64,000 bases of DNA from Sphingobium sufflavum (GTDB lineage Bacteria; Pseudomonadota; Alphaproteobacteria; Sphingomonadales; Sphingomonadaceae): contig NZ_JAJSSH010000002.1 in assembly GCF_021403115.1 (NCBI RefSeq), forward strand, positions 434,001 through 498,000, read 5' to 3'. Positions 9,136 to 17,881 of this stretch are shown here, piece by piece (position 1 is the first letter of the stretch; each line of letters opens with the position of its first letter). Made by a program: the position numbers and the translations under genes. The notes under the pieces were generated by a model. It searched no databases. It was not told the DNA's origin and saw only the letters and a list, made by a program, of their open reading frames with translations.

Positions 9136-9321
9136 ATGGGTCAGGCGTGGAGCTGCGAACATCTTGAGCGCCGGATCGAGCGTTATTATCGGCTCGCGGC
9201 TGCGACGAAATTGCCGGAAATCCGTCAATTCTATATCGACCGCGCGCGGCATTACCGCAAGCTGCTGATCTCCGCCCTCGCCATCAAGCCGCTGGAGCCG
9301 CGCCTGCTGGCGGCCGTTTGA
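9136..9321 (+). CDS. Hypothetical small protein, 61 residues
   Basis: The ATG is chosen because GGAGG lies 5 nt upstream; the product begins MGQAWSCEHLERRIERYYRL. It is a soluble, mostly helical, Arg- and Leu-rich protein with no recognised domain, though short proteins of this look are common in sphingomonads. It stands alone, flanked by genes on the opposite strand, with its own AT-rich palindromic promoter region. Coding is supported by the ribosome-binding site and composition. Confidence 0.6.
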   Translation: MGQAWSCEHLERRIERYYRLAAATKLPEIRQFYIDRARHYRKLLISALAIKPLEPRLLAAV

Positions 9322-9415
9322 GCGGTCAGCCACGCCGCTCCGAGTCGTTTTCGGTCGGCCCAGTTATGGGCACCTAGTTAATAGCCGGGCACCGTCAGAC
9401 GATGATCCCGCCGGG

Positions 9416-11956
9416 TCAGAAAATGATCGTCGAATGGGGTTGCGGATAGGCGAGCAAGAAACCCTGCCCGACCGTGCAGCCATGGTGCAGGAGGATGTCC
9501 TTCTGCCCCAGCGTCTCCACGCCTTCCGCGACCACTTCGATGCCCAGGCTGCTGCCCAGCTTGACGATGGCGTCGACGATCGCTTCGTCGCCCCGGTCCT
9601 GTTCCAGATTGCGCACGAAGCTGCGGTCGATTTTCACCACATCGACCGGATATTGCTTGAGATGGCTGAGTGAGGCGTAACCGGTGCCGAAATCGTCCAG
9701 CGCGATGCGGACGCCCGCACTGGCGAATTGCTCCAGCGCCTTCTCCACATGGGATGCGCCGCGCCCCAGAAAGACGGTTTCAGTGACTTCAATCTCGAAA
9801 TTGCAGGTCGGCACACCCGCGCGGGACAGGGCGTCCAGCACATAGTCGGCGAAATTGCCACGCATGAAATCGGCGGCGGAGGCGTTCATCGCGACCCTCC
9901 CTGGACTTTTGCCCGCGTCCAGCCAGGCGCGGATGTCGCGTGTCACGGCGGCCAGCATGGTCTGCGTCAGGGTAACGCCGATCTCCGCATGGTCGAAGGC
10001 GGCGGCGATGGTGCCGGGCAACTGGATGCCGCGTTCCGGGTGGGTCCAGCGCAGCAGCGCCTCACAGCCCAGCACCCGGCCGGTCCGCATGTCGATGCGC
10101 GGCTGATAATAGGGGATGATGCGGCCATGGTCGATGGCGTCGCGCGCGAGCTGGATCATCGCGCTGCGCTTTTCCGCCTCCATCCGCAGCGCGGGGTGGA
10201 AGAGCGTCAACCGACCCCGGCCCGTGCCCTTCGACGCATAGAGGGCGAGGTCCGCCGCCTTGAGCAATGTCTGCGCGTCCGCGCCATGCTCCCCGAATAC
10301 CGCGCCGCCGATGCTGGCGCTGCATTCTAGCAATTGCCCCTCGAAGGCATAGGGGCGGCGCAGCGCGGCGAGGATGCGGGCGCTGCATTGCTGCAACAGG
10401 CTGCTGTCGGCCAGCGACGGGGCGATGAGGCCAAATTCGTCGCCGCCCAGCCGCCCGACCATGGCGTCGTCCGGCGCGGCGGCGCGCAGGCGGCGGGAGA
10501 AATTGCGGATCAGCGCGTCACCGGCGTCATGGCCTCGCGTGTCATTGGCGCGCTTGAGTTCGTCGATGTCGAGCAGCAGCAGGCCGAAGCTGCCCCCGGT
10601 CCGTGTGGCATCGGTGGCCATGTCGTCCAGCGTCGCCTGCCACAGCGCGCGGTTGGGCAATTTGGTCAGCGGATCATGCGTCGCGGTCCAGCGGATGCGC
10701 TCCTCCGAATCCCGCTCCTTCGTCACGTCGCGGAAGGTGACGAGGATGCGCGCGATGGAATCCGGGTGGGAGCCGGGGAGCGAGGATTTCGCCAGCGCGG
10801 CCTTGGTGGCCCAGCCGACGCTCCTGATCCAGCGCATCTCCCCCGTGTCCGCCCGGTGGATGCGCAGCGTCGCGTCGAAATGGGGCGACATGGCATGGCC
10901 CGTCACCGCCGCCATCATCTCCTGAAGGATGGCGCGGTCGTCGGCATGGACCAGTTGCAGGATGAGGTCTGAGGTGGCCTCCAGATCGGGCGCGATGCCC
11001 AGCATCGTCCTGAACTCGTCGGACCAGATGCGGATACCGGTGACAAGGTCATAGTCCCAGATGCCCAGCCCGGCGGACTGGACGGCCAGCCGCAGGCGCT
11101 CCTCGCTGTCGGTTCGGGCCTGCTGCGTCAGTTCGGCCTCGTGAATATCCTCCAGCGTGCCGTACCAGCGAACGATGGCGCCGTGCCGGTCCCGCCGCGC
11201 CTCGCCGCGCGCGCGCATCCAGCGATAATGGCCGTCGCCGCCGCGTACCCGATAGCGGACATCGACGGGGTCGCCGCTTTCCAGCTTTGCCGCCCATATC
11301 GCGAGCGCCTGAGTCACGTCGTCCGGGTGGAGCGACCGAATCCAGCCGCCGTCCAGCGCATCGTCGCGGGTGGTGCCGGTCAGGCTTTCCCAGCGCGGCC
11401 CGACTTCCTCTATCCGGCCATCGGGCCGGGCGGTCCACGGAACCTGCGGGCTGAGTTCGACGAAGGAACGGTAATGCTCCTCATTCTCCATCGCGACGGC
11501 GCGCAGCGCGCGCATCTCCTCATCGGCATGGTCGTGAATATCCTCGACCGTGCCGTACCAGAAGGGCGCGCCGTCCGCGTCCTGCCCGCGCGCCATGCGC
11601 AGCAGGGCCTGCCGCGTCCGACCGCCGAGGGTCAGGGACAGGCGCAGCGGCTTTGGCCGGTCGGCATGGGCGGCGATGTGGATGACCTGTCGCCGGTCGC
11701 GGGCGGACAGCAAGGCGGCCCAGCCCCGCGCGGCCACCGCCGATTCACATTGCCGGCCAAAGGCGGTCGGGCCGCCCTCCACCTGTCGCAAGCGGCCGCG
11801 CCGGTCCGTGACCCAGCGGACGATGGCCGGGGTCAATGTGTCGAAAAGCGGAGAAAAGGCGATGTTGTTATGGCCAGCGAACCCCTTCGGCCGCGCGGCA
11901 TCTTGCCCCGCTTCCGAATTTCTCTCTCCAAACCGCCGACCGACGAAATAGTCCAC
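9416..11956 (-). CDS. PAS-GGDEF-EAL protein (diguanylate cyclase/phosphodiesterase)
   Basis: Cytosolic 846-residue c-di-GMP turnover protein. Roughly: residues 30-135, 160-280 and 285-415 are PAS-like sensor modules (the second and third followed by PAC-type stretches such as YRWMRARGEARRDRHG), then GGDEF at about 420-585 and EAL at about 595-846. The cyclase motif is intact (GRLGGDEFG). The phosphodiesterase has EALLRW, EVTET, DDFGTGYASL, KIDRSFV and EGVET, so both activities are possible. The inhibitory RxxD site before GGDEF is not conserved (PDDA at that place), so product inhibition may be absent. The start is GTG with AGGA 6 nt upstream. No transmembrane segment is seen, so signals are probably intracellular. 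It appears monocistronic. Confidence 0.92.
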   Translation of the reverse strand: MDYFVGRRFGERNSEAGQDAARPKGFAGHNNIAFSPLFDTLTPAIVRWVTDRRGRLRQVEGGPTAFGRQCESAVAARGWAALLSARDRRQVIHIAAHADRPKPLRLSLTLGGRTRQALLRMARGQDADGAPFWYGTVEDIHDHADEEMRALRAVAMENEEHYRSFVELSPQVPWTARPDGRIEEVGPRWESLTGTTRDDALDGGWIRSLHPDDVTQALAIWAAKLESGDPVDVRYRVRGGDGHYRWMRARGEARRDRHGAIVRWYGTLEDIHEAELTQQARTDSEERLRLAVQSAGLGIWDYDLVTGIRIWSDEFRTMLGIAPDLEATSDLILQLVHADDRAILQEMMAAVTGHAMSPHFDATLRIHRADTGEMRWIRSVGWATKAALAKSSLPGSHPDSIARILVTFRDVTKERDSEERIRWTATHDPLTKLPNRALWQATLDDMATDATRTGGSFGLLLLDIDELKRANDTRGHDAGDALIRNFSRRLRAAAPDDAMVGRLGGDEFGLIAPSLADSSLLQQCSARILAALRRPYAFEGQLLECSASIGGAVFGEHGADAQTLLKAADLALYASKGTGRGRLTLFHPALRMEAEKRSAMIQLARDAIDHGRIIPYYQPRIDMRTGRVLGCEALLRWTHPERGIQLPGTIAAAFDHAEIGVTLTQTMLAAVTRDIRAWLDAGKSPGRVAMNASAADFMRGNFADYVLDALSRAGVPTCNFEIEVTETVFLGRGASHVEKALEQFASAGVRIALDDFGTGYASLSHLKQYPVDVVKIDRSFVRNLEQDRGDEAIVDAIVKLGSSLGIEVVAEGVETLGQKDILLHHGCTVGQGFLLAYPQPHSTIIF

Positions 11957-12038
11957 TGATCGTCCTGACCGATCTATTATTGTGACGTGGGCAACCCTAT
12001 CCAGAAAATACTAAAGAACTACTGCACAGAATCGAAGA

Positions 12039-13160
12039 TCAGGATGCGAGGCGAAAGATACGGACCTGTTCGTCCCGTCGGGCGTGAAGATGGGCCAGTA
12101 ATCGCAGATGGTCGTAGAGGGCGGATGCTTCGCGCAACCCGGCGGGATCGAAGTTGCTGTCGCGGTTTTCGGCCGGGTTTTTGGGCAGCTTGCCAGGCGG
12201 CGCGCTGAACCGGGACGGCTGGCCGGGGGGCAGATCGAGGCGGTCGAGCAGCCGCCGCCAGACCGCCGGATCCGTGCACAGCTCCTCATGGCAGACCAGC
12301 AGCATCCGCCCGTTCGCCTGCCCGACCAGATGCCGATGCACCCTGATCCACATGTCGAGCCAATAGTCGGGCACGTCCGGCGTCAGGTGGGGCGGGGGCG
12401 GGCCGCCGATCAGGAAGGGGCGCTGGCCCAGGCCGAATTCATGATGGGCCAGCCCGTCCATATAGGTGCGGATGAACGGCGAGTGCCGCTGCAACGCCCG
12501 GAAATGGCGATGCTGTCGCCACAGGGACAGGGCATGGTCGGCGGGATGGCGAAAGGGGATGACGAACAGCGCGGCGGGAAACCCCTGCTGCAAGGCGGGC
12601 AGGCGCAGGATATTGTTATTATTCTTGGACAGGTAGCGGGCCTGTCCCGCATCCGGCGACGCCATGATCGCGGCGACATAGCGACGAAACAGCGTCATGA
12701 CATGATCGTCCGGCTGGTGGGGCAGCAGGCCGTGGCGGCGGATATAGTCGCTGCCGGACTGGATGCGCCAGAAGAGTTCCTCCAGCGCCTCCGGGCTGTC
12801 GGCATCGACCGGGATGCCGTCGCCATGCGCGCGTTGCCGGGCGGGAGCATCGGCGGAGCGGCCCTTGCGCCAGCGCGCGGAGACGCGTCGCCACAGGTTG
12901 GGGGCCAGCGGGAAGGGCATATCGCGATAGGTGAGCGAGCGGAACCGGCGGCTGTCATGGAGATGGCGCAGCAGGATGGTGGTGCCCGCCCGCGCCAGCC
13001 CGGTGACGAAGACATGGGGCTGCCCGGCGACCGCGTCCGCCCTGTGCGCCGCACCGCTGGCCCGCTGGTCGAGGTCGAAGCTCAGTTCCGCCAGCGCGGG
13101 CAGGCCCAGCGCCAGCCGATGCAGCAGCCGGTCCATCCGGCCATAGTCATGCCGGACCAT
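12039..13160 (-). CDS. Sulfotransferase family protein
   Basis: A 373-residue protein with the PAPS-binding P-loop equivalent HVFVTGLARAGTTILLR at about residues 50-67 and a later basic segment (FVIPFRHPADHALSLWRQ) matching the 3'-phosphate-binding loop of sulfotransferases. Family members transfer sulfate from PAPS to carbohydrate, lipid or protein acceptors; the acceptor here is unknown. It is the last gene of a four-gene operon whose frames overlap (13147-13160 with the preceding gene). The operon also encodes an arylsulfotransferase-like protein, suggesting a shared role in sulfating an envelope compound. That link is inferred from position. Confidence 0.85.
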   Translation of the reverse strand: MVRHDYGRMDRLLHRLALGLPALAELSFDLDQRASGAAHRADAVAGQPHVFVTGLARAGTTILLRHLHDSRRFRSLTYRDMPFPLAPNLWRRVSARWRKGRSADAPARQRAHGDGIPVDADSPEALEELFWRIQSGSDYIRRHGLLPHQPDDHVMTLFRRYVAAIMASPDAGQARYLSKNNNNILRLPALQQGFPAALFVIPFRHPADHALSLWRQHRHFRALQRHSPFIRTYMDGLAHHEFGLGQRPFLIGGPPPPHLTPDVPDYWLDMWIRVHRHLVGQANGRMLLVCHEELCTDPAVWRRLLDRLDLPPGQPSRFSAPPGKLPKNPAENRDSNFDPAGLREASALYDHLRLLAHLHARRDEQVRIFRLAS

Positions 13161-13518
13161 GATGCCGCCGCGCCATGAGGTAGAGGAGGGAGATCAGGAA
13201 TCCGGCGGCCAGCCCGCGGGCGCTGCCCATGAAGCGGGCCGCATCCGGCATCAGCCTGTCCATCCCCTGCATGGTCGCGGCGGCGAGCAGGGTGAAGGCG
13301 GCGAAATAGGCGGCGAGCATCAGCGATTGCCGCCCCAGCCGCAGGGCATAGGCGGGCATCACCTTCTCCTTCCAATGATCGGAGATGGCGCGGGACAGGA
13401 TGACATGCTGCGCCTGTGCGCAACTGCCCAATGTCCGCCGGGCCTGACGGGCGATGGGCATGTGCAGGAAGAGTTCGGCGGCCAGGCAACTGGCCAGCAG
13501 GGTGGGCAGCCAGATCAT
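13147..13518 (-). CDS. Small membrane protein of the sulfotransferase operon
   Basis: A 123-residue protein with a hydrophobic N-terminus (MIWLPTLLASCLAAELFLHM) and two more hydrophobic stretches (LAAYFAAFTLLAAATM and GLAAGFLISLLYLMA), so probably three membrane segments. No family is recognised. Its ATG overlaps the stop of the upstream 86-residue gene by 4 bp (13515-13518), and its end overlaps the sulfotransferase start by 14 bp, which makes co-translation likely. It may anchor or assist the sulfotransferase at the membrane; this is a guess from context. Confidence 0.7.
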   Translation of the reverse strand: MIWLPTLLASCLAAELFLHMPIARQARRTLGSCAQAQHVILSRAISDHWKEKVMPAYALRLGRQSLMLAAYFAAFTLLAAATMQGMDRLMPDAARFMGSARGLAAGFLISLLYLMARRHHGPA

Positions 13519-13775
13519 GAGAGGCGCTTGCCCCGCGACACGATGCGCGCGCGCGGATGGCGCGTGGCGGGGCGGCGGAACAGCTTCCGGTGCAGCCGCT
13601 TGACCGGATACCAGATGAAGGAGACGAGGCTGAGGATGATCGCGCCGATCAGCCCGAAGACGACGCCCACCGCACCGAGGCTGGAACCGGGACCGACATA
13701 GGCGAAGGCGGGTTCCGCCGCCAGCAGGGTGAGGAACAGGGCTGGGAACAGGGCGGGGAGGGTCAGTCTGCGCAT
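13515..13775 (-). CDS. Small exported/membrane protein with YVGPG N-terminus
   Basis: 86 residues: a signal peptide (MRRLTLPALFPALFLTLLAA, cleavage around AFA), then YVGPGSSLGAVGVVFGLIGA leading into one membrane segment and a strongly basic tail (WYPVKRLHRKLFRRP). The short motif AYxGPG after a signal peptide followed by one helix and VKR is recurrent in small proteins of surface-polysaccharide loci, though their function is unknown. It overlaps its neighbours on both sides (13763-13775 upstream, 13515-13518 downstream), indicating a single translational unit. Confidence 0.7.
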   Translation of the reverse strand: MRRLTLPALFPALFLTLLAAEPAFAYVGPGSSLGAVGVVFGLIGAIILSLVSFIWYPVKRLHRKLFRRPATRHPRARIVSRGKRLS

Positions 13776-15100
13776 GGGCGGGCCTTTTCGAACAGGGGGC
13801 TGGGGGTGGGGAGCAGGAGGGTTTCGGAGATCAGCAGGTTGCGGCCGCTGGTCCGGGGGTCGTGGTTCAGGATGCTGGCGGTGACGCGGCCTTGGCGGTC
13901 GACCTCCAGAACGCGGCCCTGCCCGGAACTGGTGATGAGTGTGCCCCCGTCCGGCAGCGGCTGATGCTTGCCCCGGATGCGCGTGTGGAAGTTCAGGCGC
14001 GCGCCATCGACGATGGTGCGGTGGCCGCCGGTCGCGGGATCGAAGGCGATGATCCGGCTGAATCCCTGCCCCATCCGGTTGTCGAGCAAGCTGATCTCCC
14101 CCATGGGCGACCAGTCGGGATCATGCTGGCGGAAGCTATGGTCGTTGGTGAGCCATTTGATGCGCAACGTCCCCGGATCGACCACCGCGACCAGATTGAT
14201 CGAGCGGAAGCTGAGCAGCAGGTCGCCCGCGCGAAATTGCGGAAAGCGGGTCGCCAGTGCGGCGGGCAGCGGGTCCACGTCGTTGAGATGATAGGGGTCG
14301 GGATGGCTGCCGCGCGCGGATGTGCGGCTGTTCTCCCCCAGTTCGTTGTCGTTGATGCGCAGCATGTCGAGCGCGCTGACATCCGGGTTGGCCCGGCGCA
14401 GCGCCGCCATGTCGATGGTGCGGACGATCCGTCCGGTGGCGATGTCGATCTTCTGGATCGTGTCGCCCGGAGCGACGCCCCAGGCGAAGCGGCCGTCGTC
14501 GGTGGGGGAAATGCTGTGGTTGAGATAGGCGGGGGAGGTCCAGCGCACGTCGCCGCACCACCCGACCCGCACCGTCCGGTAATTGCTGTCGAACCCGGCG
14601 AGGATCGACCCGTCGCGCAGCAGCGCGAAACCATGGGGATAGGGGGCCGGTTCGAACGGCGTGACAGCATCGCCCGACGTGCCGCCGCCGACCATCCAGA
14701 CATGCTCTATGGCGAAGGCAGGCGAGAGGGCGAGGGCGGCATAGGCGGGCGCGCCGTCGATCTGGAAGATGCCATAGAGTATCCGCCAGCCCCGCCGGGG
14801 CGGGTGGGCGGCATCGGTGCGGACGACCAGCCCCTCTATGCGGTGGCGGCTGTGGTTGGCGACGGGGCGATAGCCGGGGATGGCGCCGAACTCGTCCGGC
14901 GTCCGCGACAGGGCAAAGCGGTCGCCGGTCACATTGGCGAGGGTCGCCGCGACGAAGCGCGGGGCGTCGGCCAGCGCCAGCACGGCCTGCGGGACCGCGC
15001 CACCGGGATTGCGGACCGCCCAGACCACGCCCGCCGCGCACAGGGAGGCGGTGCAGGCGAGGACGATGCCGTTGCGGACCAGATGTAGGGGACGGTTCAT
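13763..15100 (-). CDS. Arylsulfotransferase (ASST)-like protein
   Basis: 445 residues with an N-terminal membrane anchor (GIVLACTASLCAAGVVWAV) and a predicted periplasmic beta-propeller. The repeat-like strands PHGFALLRDGSILAGFDSN, and HQPLPDGGTLITSSGQGRV near residue 400, are the recurring pattern of ASST-type proteins. Classical ASST moves sulfate between phenolic compounds without PAPS through a histidine intermediate. Several conserved-looking His residues exist (NHSIS, HDPDW, FHTRIRGKH), but I cannot say which is catalytic. The start was set at the Met before NRPLHLVRN; upstream sequence is unlike the family. It heads the overlapping four-gene operon ending with a PAPS-type sulfotransferase. 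Confidence 0.75.
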   Translation of the reverse strand: MNRPLHLVRNGIVLACTASLCAAGVVWAVRNPGGAVPQAVLALADAPRFVAATLANVTGDRFALSRTPDEFGAIPGYRPVANHSRHRIEGLVVRTDAAHPPRRGWRILYGIFQIDGAPAYAALALSPAFAIEHVWMVGGGTSGDAVTPFEPAPYPHGFALLRDGSILAGFDSNYRTVRVGWCGDVRWTSPAYLNHSISPTDDGRFAWGVAPGDTIQKIDIATGRIVRTIDMAALRRANPDVSALDMLRINDNELGENSRTSARGSHPDPYHLNDVDPLPAALATRFPQFRAGDLLLSFRSINLVAVVDPGTLRIKWLTNDHSFRQHDPDWSPMGEISLLDNRMGQGFSRIIAFDPATGGHRTIVDGARLNFHTRIRGKHQPLPDGGTLITSSGQGRVLEVDRQGRVTASILNHDPRTSGRNLLISETLLLPTPSPLFEKARPCAD

Positions 15101-15149
15101 GCGGCCTCCCGGCCGGGAGGCAGGAGCAGGGGGAAGGGCGGGCGTCCGC

Positions 15150-15353
15150 TCATCCGAACAGCCCCGACCGATACCATTTGCGCGAGGCCAGCGTGCGGAC
15201 CAGATCGCACTCGCAGCGGCGGCAGATCGCGCGATAGACGCCGCCCTCCTCCTGCACCGCTGTCTTGCGGGGGACATGGGTGCAGGTGTGGGCGTGCACA
15301 GGGGCCTGTACAGGGGAGCGGGCGGGCGCTGAGGCAGGGGCAGGCGCGTACAT
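15150..15353 (-). CDS. Small protein with a CxxC pair, 67 residues
   Basis: The product starts MYAPAPASAPARSPVQ, a low-complexity Pro/Ala leader, then has CTHVPRK and YRAICRRCECDLVRT. Three or four Cys with a His could bind a metal ion as in a small zinc ribbon. GAGG lies 8 nt before the ATG. It is 49 bp upstream of the ASST-like gene on the same strand and may be the first gene of that operon. No family is recognised. Confidence 0.5.
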   Translation of the reverse strand: MYAPAPASAPARSPVQAPVHAHTCTHVPRKTAVQEEGGVYRAICRRCECDLVRTLASRKWYRSGLFG

Positions 15354-15470
15354 TCGGACAACCTCGATGAAGGGAGAGTTGAAGAGGAGTGAAGGGGGAG
15401 GGGGATGATGCAGAGGGGGAGGATGGCGGGAGAGGCGGGGTGGATGCCCCGCCTCTCCCCGAACGGCCGG

Positions 15471-16400
15471 TCAGATACTGACCCCGATGGTCGCGGCGCC
15501 GACATAGCCCGCCGCGACGGACCCGGTGATGGTGGGCGTCATCGCCGCGATCTGCGCCGTGCTGTTGTCGCCGAACACATTGTCGTTCGCGGTGGTGACG
15601 CTGGCCAGCCGGCTGCCGCTGCTGCTGTAGGCGCTGGTGGCATAGACGGTGGTGCACACGTCGCGCGGCATCGCCAGTTGCGAGGTCAGCAGTGCATAGC
15701 GGCCCGATGTCGCGGCGGTCAGGCTGCTGAACAGCTCGAAATGCATATGGGGGTAACGGCCGGAATAGCAGGCGGGGAAGATGGTGGTGAACGTCACCTG
15801 CCCGTTGGCGTCCGTCACCTGCACCCCGCGCAGATAGCTTTCGGCGGGTACGCTATAGAGCGAATAATTGCCGTCTATGTCGCAATGCCACAGATAGACG
15901 GCATAGCCCGATAGCGGTGCACAACTGCTGTTGACGTTCACCACGGTCAGCGTGATCGTCAACAGGACGCCGGATGCGACGGTGCCGGACCCCAGGAAAC
16001 TGGACCGTATGTCGCTGCGCACGATGCCGCTCTGGGTCAGGACGTTGCTGGTCGATCCGCTGCTGCTGTTGGTGCCGTCGCCGGGGTAGGGGCCTGCCGT
16101 TTCCGCCGGGTCTGCGATGCAGGTGCCGGATGTGGTGCCCGTTGTTGTGGTGGTGCCCGTCGTGGTCGTGCCGGAACTGGTCGAGGTGCTGCCGGTCGTA
16201 ATGGTCGTGGACGATGTGCTGCCCGACGCCGTGTCGCCCGACCCGCCGCATCCCGTGACCATCGCGGTGACGCCCGCCCCCGCGAACAGCCGCAAGACCC
16301 GCCGCCGTTCCATGATCCGGCCGGAAATCACCGCCAGGTCATGGGCAAGGCCGCGATCATGATCGTCCATGGCGGCGGTATCGGGATGGTGTGATGACAT
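15471..16400 (-). CDS. Secreted intradiol ring-cleavage dioxygenase-like protein
   Basis: 309 residues. The N-terminus has a Tat-like MERRRVLRLF stretch followed by a hydrophobic segment ending in TGCGGSG, which looks like a lipobox, so the protein is probably an exported lipoprotein. A Ser/Thr/Gly linker of about 50 residues follows. The C-terminal domain has ETAGPYPGDG, YAVYLWHCDIDGNYSLYS and SGRYPHMHFEL, which supply the Tyr and His ligands of the non-haem Fe(III) centre of intradiol dioxygenases. Such secreted relatives are widespread; the substrate is unknown and may be a catechol-type compound. The ATG at 16400 has AGGAG 8 nt upstream; an upstream in-frame start is less likely. Confidence 0.8.
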   Translation of the reverse strand: MSSHHPDTAAMDDHDRGLAHDLAVISGRIMERRRVLRLFAGAGVTAMVTGCGGSGDTASGSTSSTTITTGSTSTSSGTTTTGTTTTTGTTSGTCIADPAETAGPYPGDGTNSSSGSTSNVLTQSGIVRSDIRSSFLGSGTVASGVLLTITLTVVNVNSSCAPLSGYAVYLWHCDIDGNYSLYSVPAESYLRGVQVTDANGQVTFTTIFPACYSGRYPHMHFELFSSLTAATSGRYALLTSQLAMPRDVCTTVYATSAYSSSGSRLASVTTANDNVFGDNSTAQIAAMTPTITGSVAAGYVGAATIGVSI

Positions 16401-16558
16401 TCGCTTGGCTCCTCGCTTGTGGATCGCGGAGCCTGTCGATGCGGCGCCGTGTCCCTGCGACAAGGAATGGGCGTGCCGTTTTGCGCTGGAATTTCAGCCG
16501 TCTTGCAGGATGGAAATCTTTGCGCCGGGCGGTGAAATATTCTTCGCTCTATCAGCCC

Positions 16559-17338
16559 CTAGCGCGTCACGGGGGGCACGAAGATATAGCCTTCGTTCCG
16601 GATGGTGCGGATCAGGTCGGCGCTGTCGCCGCCGCCCATCTTGCGGCGCAGGCGGCTGAGCTGCACGTCGATGGCGCGGTCGAAATAGTCCACGTCCTGC
16701 CCGCGCGCATATTCCAGCAACTGGTCGCGGGTCAGCACCCGGCCGGGATGCTCGACAAAGGCGCGCAGCAGGCGGAACTCGCCATCGGACAGATGCACCA
16801 TCGATCCGTCGGGGTCGTGCAGGACGCGCGCCATCACATTGATGCGCCAGCCCGCGAACCGCAGGATGGCGCCGCTATCGTCGTCCTGCGGGGCGGCAAA
16901 GGCGGGAACTGCACCGGGAGCGGCAGGGGTGGGCACCACGGCCGCCGGGGCATTGCGGCGCAATACGGCGCGGATGCGGGCCAGCAGTTCGCGCGGGTTG
17001 CACGGCTTGGCCAGATAATCCTCCGCCCCCATTTCGATACCCACGATCCGGTCGATGTCCGTCCCCACCGCCGACAGTATGATGACCGGCGGCCCGCCGT
17101 CCTTCTGCAACCGGCGCAGCGCGGTCAGGCCGTCCTCCCGCGGCATCATCACGTCCAGCACGATCAGGTCGTAGCGGCCGTTTTCCAGCTTCAGCCGCAT
17201 CGCGTCGGGATCGCCCGCGGTTTCGGTCACAAAGCCATGCTTCTCCAGATAGGAGGAGATGAGGCTGCGGATGCCCTCATCATCGTCGACGATCAGAATG
17301 CGGGTGGCGAGGTCCATGGGATAGTGAATGGCGTTCAT
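16559..17338 (-). CDS. OmpR-family response regulator
   Basis: 259 residues: receiver domain about 12-125 with the acidic pair (LIVDDDEG), phospho-acceptor Asp in LIVLDVMMPREDG, a Ser in place of the usual Thr (ILSAVG) and Lys in AKPCNPREL. A linker rich in Ala/Pro follows, then a winged-helix DNA-binding domain ending in TIRNEGYIFVPP. It is most likely the partner of the histidine kinase on the opposite strand at 17878; the two genes diverge, which is less common than the usual RR-HK operon. A second in-frame Met (MDLATRIL) eight residues in is an alternative start. Target genes are not identified. Confidence 0.92.
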   Translation of the reverse strand: MNAIHYPMDLATRILIVDDDEGIRSLISSYLEKHGFVTETAGDPDAMRLKLENGRYDLIVLDVMMPREDGLTALRRLQKDGGPPVIILSAVGTDIDRIVGIEMGAEDYLAKPCNPRELLARIRAVLRRNAPAAVVPTPAAPGAVPAFAAPQDDDSGAILRFAGWRINVMARVLHDPDGSMVHLSDGEFRLLRAFVEHPGRVLTRDQLLEYARGQDVDYFDRAIDVQLSRLRRKMGGGDSADLIRTIRNEGYIFVPPVTR

Positions 17339-17695
17339 GCCCGCCGATTACCAGCGTAACTTTGCGGCGGTTTTTCTGCGTCGCGCGCTTTGTTGCAGCG
17401 TATTTCAGTCCCGACATGTTCGTGAAATCCGCCTGCAAAGCGCATCGGCGATCCTGCGTCCCTGTCTTAGGGAGGGGCGTGGGATGACATGGAAAGGACA
17501 GGCCCTTCGGGTCGCATCGACAGCCTCCCTCCTTTCGGGCATCCCGCCGTCGCCGGTCCCTGGCAGGGATGGTGCGCGCTCAGGCTCCTTCCCCCCGGAC
17601 GGGATCGGTGGCACCGCCGCCGTCCCGTCCGGGGTCATGCGGTTGGCGCGGGCCAGCACAGGCGCGGCTTTTGCCGATGGCGGGGAGGGCGCGCG
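17339..17695. other. Divergent intergenic region between response regulator and kinase genes
   Basis: About 357 bp that must hold the promoters for both directions of the two-component locus. A plus-strand frame 17484-17708 (about 74 codons, GGGAGG upstream) could be read, but its product is low-complexity Ser/Gly/Pro and I do not call it. No clear operator repeat was found. Confidence 0.4.
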
Positions 17696-17881
17696 ATGGC
17701 GGGCCTGACCCTGCTGGTTGCGGTGCTGATGCTGCTGGCGAGCCATGGCCTGTCGCGGCTGGTCCGCAGGGTGGAGCCATGGCGCGGCACGGGTCATCGC
17801 AGGGCGAAAGATGGTGCGCCTGGCGTCTGCGGCGATAGCGCGCAATCCGGGGCCGATGACGGCGGGCGGGCCAGGCCATGA
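17696..17881 (+). CDS. Possible small single-pass membrane protein coupled to the kinase gene
   Basis: 61 residues beginning MAGLTLLVAVLMLLASHGLS, one clear transmembrane helix, followed by a basic then polar tail. GGGAGG lies 5 nt upstream of the ATG, and the stop codon overlaps the kinase start (ATGA at 17878-17881). That arrangement favours translation and coupling to the kinase. Small membrane proteins that modulate sensor kinases are known elsewhere, but homology here is unrecognised and the tail composition is what a chance GC-rich frame would give. Confidence 0.4.
   Translation: MAGLTLLVAVLMLLASHGLSRLVRRVEPWRGTGHRRAKDGAPGVCGDSAQSGADDGGRARP

Noticed and set aside
17484-17708. 74-codon frame with GGGAGG upstream, before the kinase
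   Set aside because: Low-complexity product and poor start spacing; overlaps the better supported small membrane frame.
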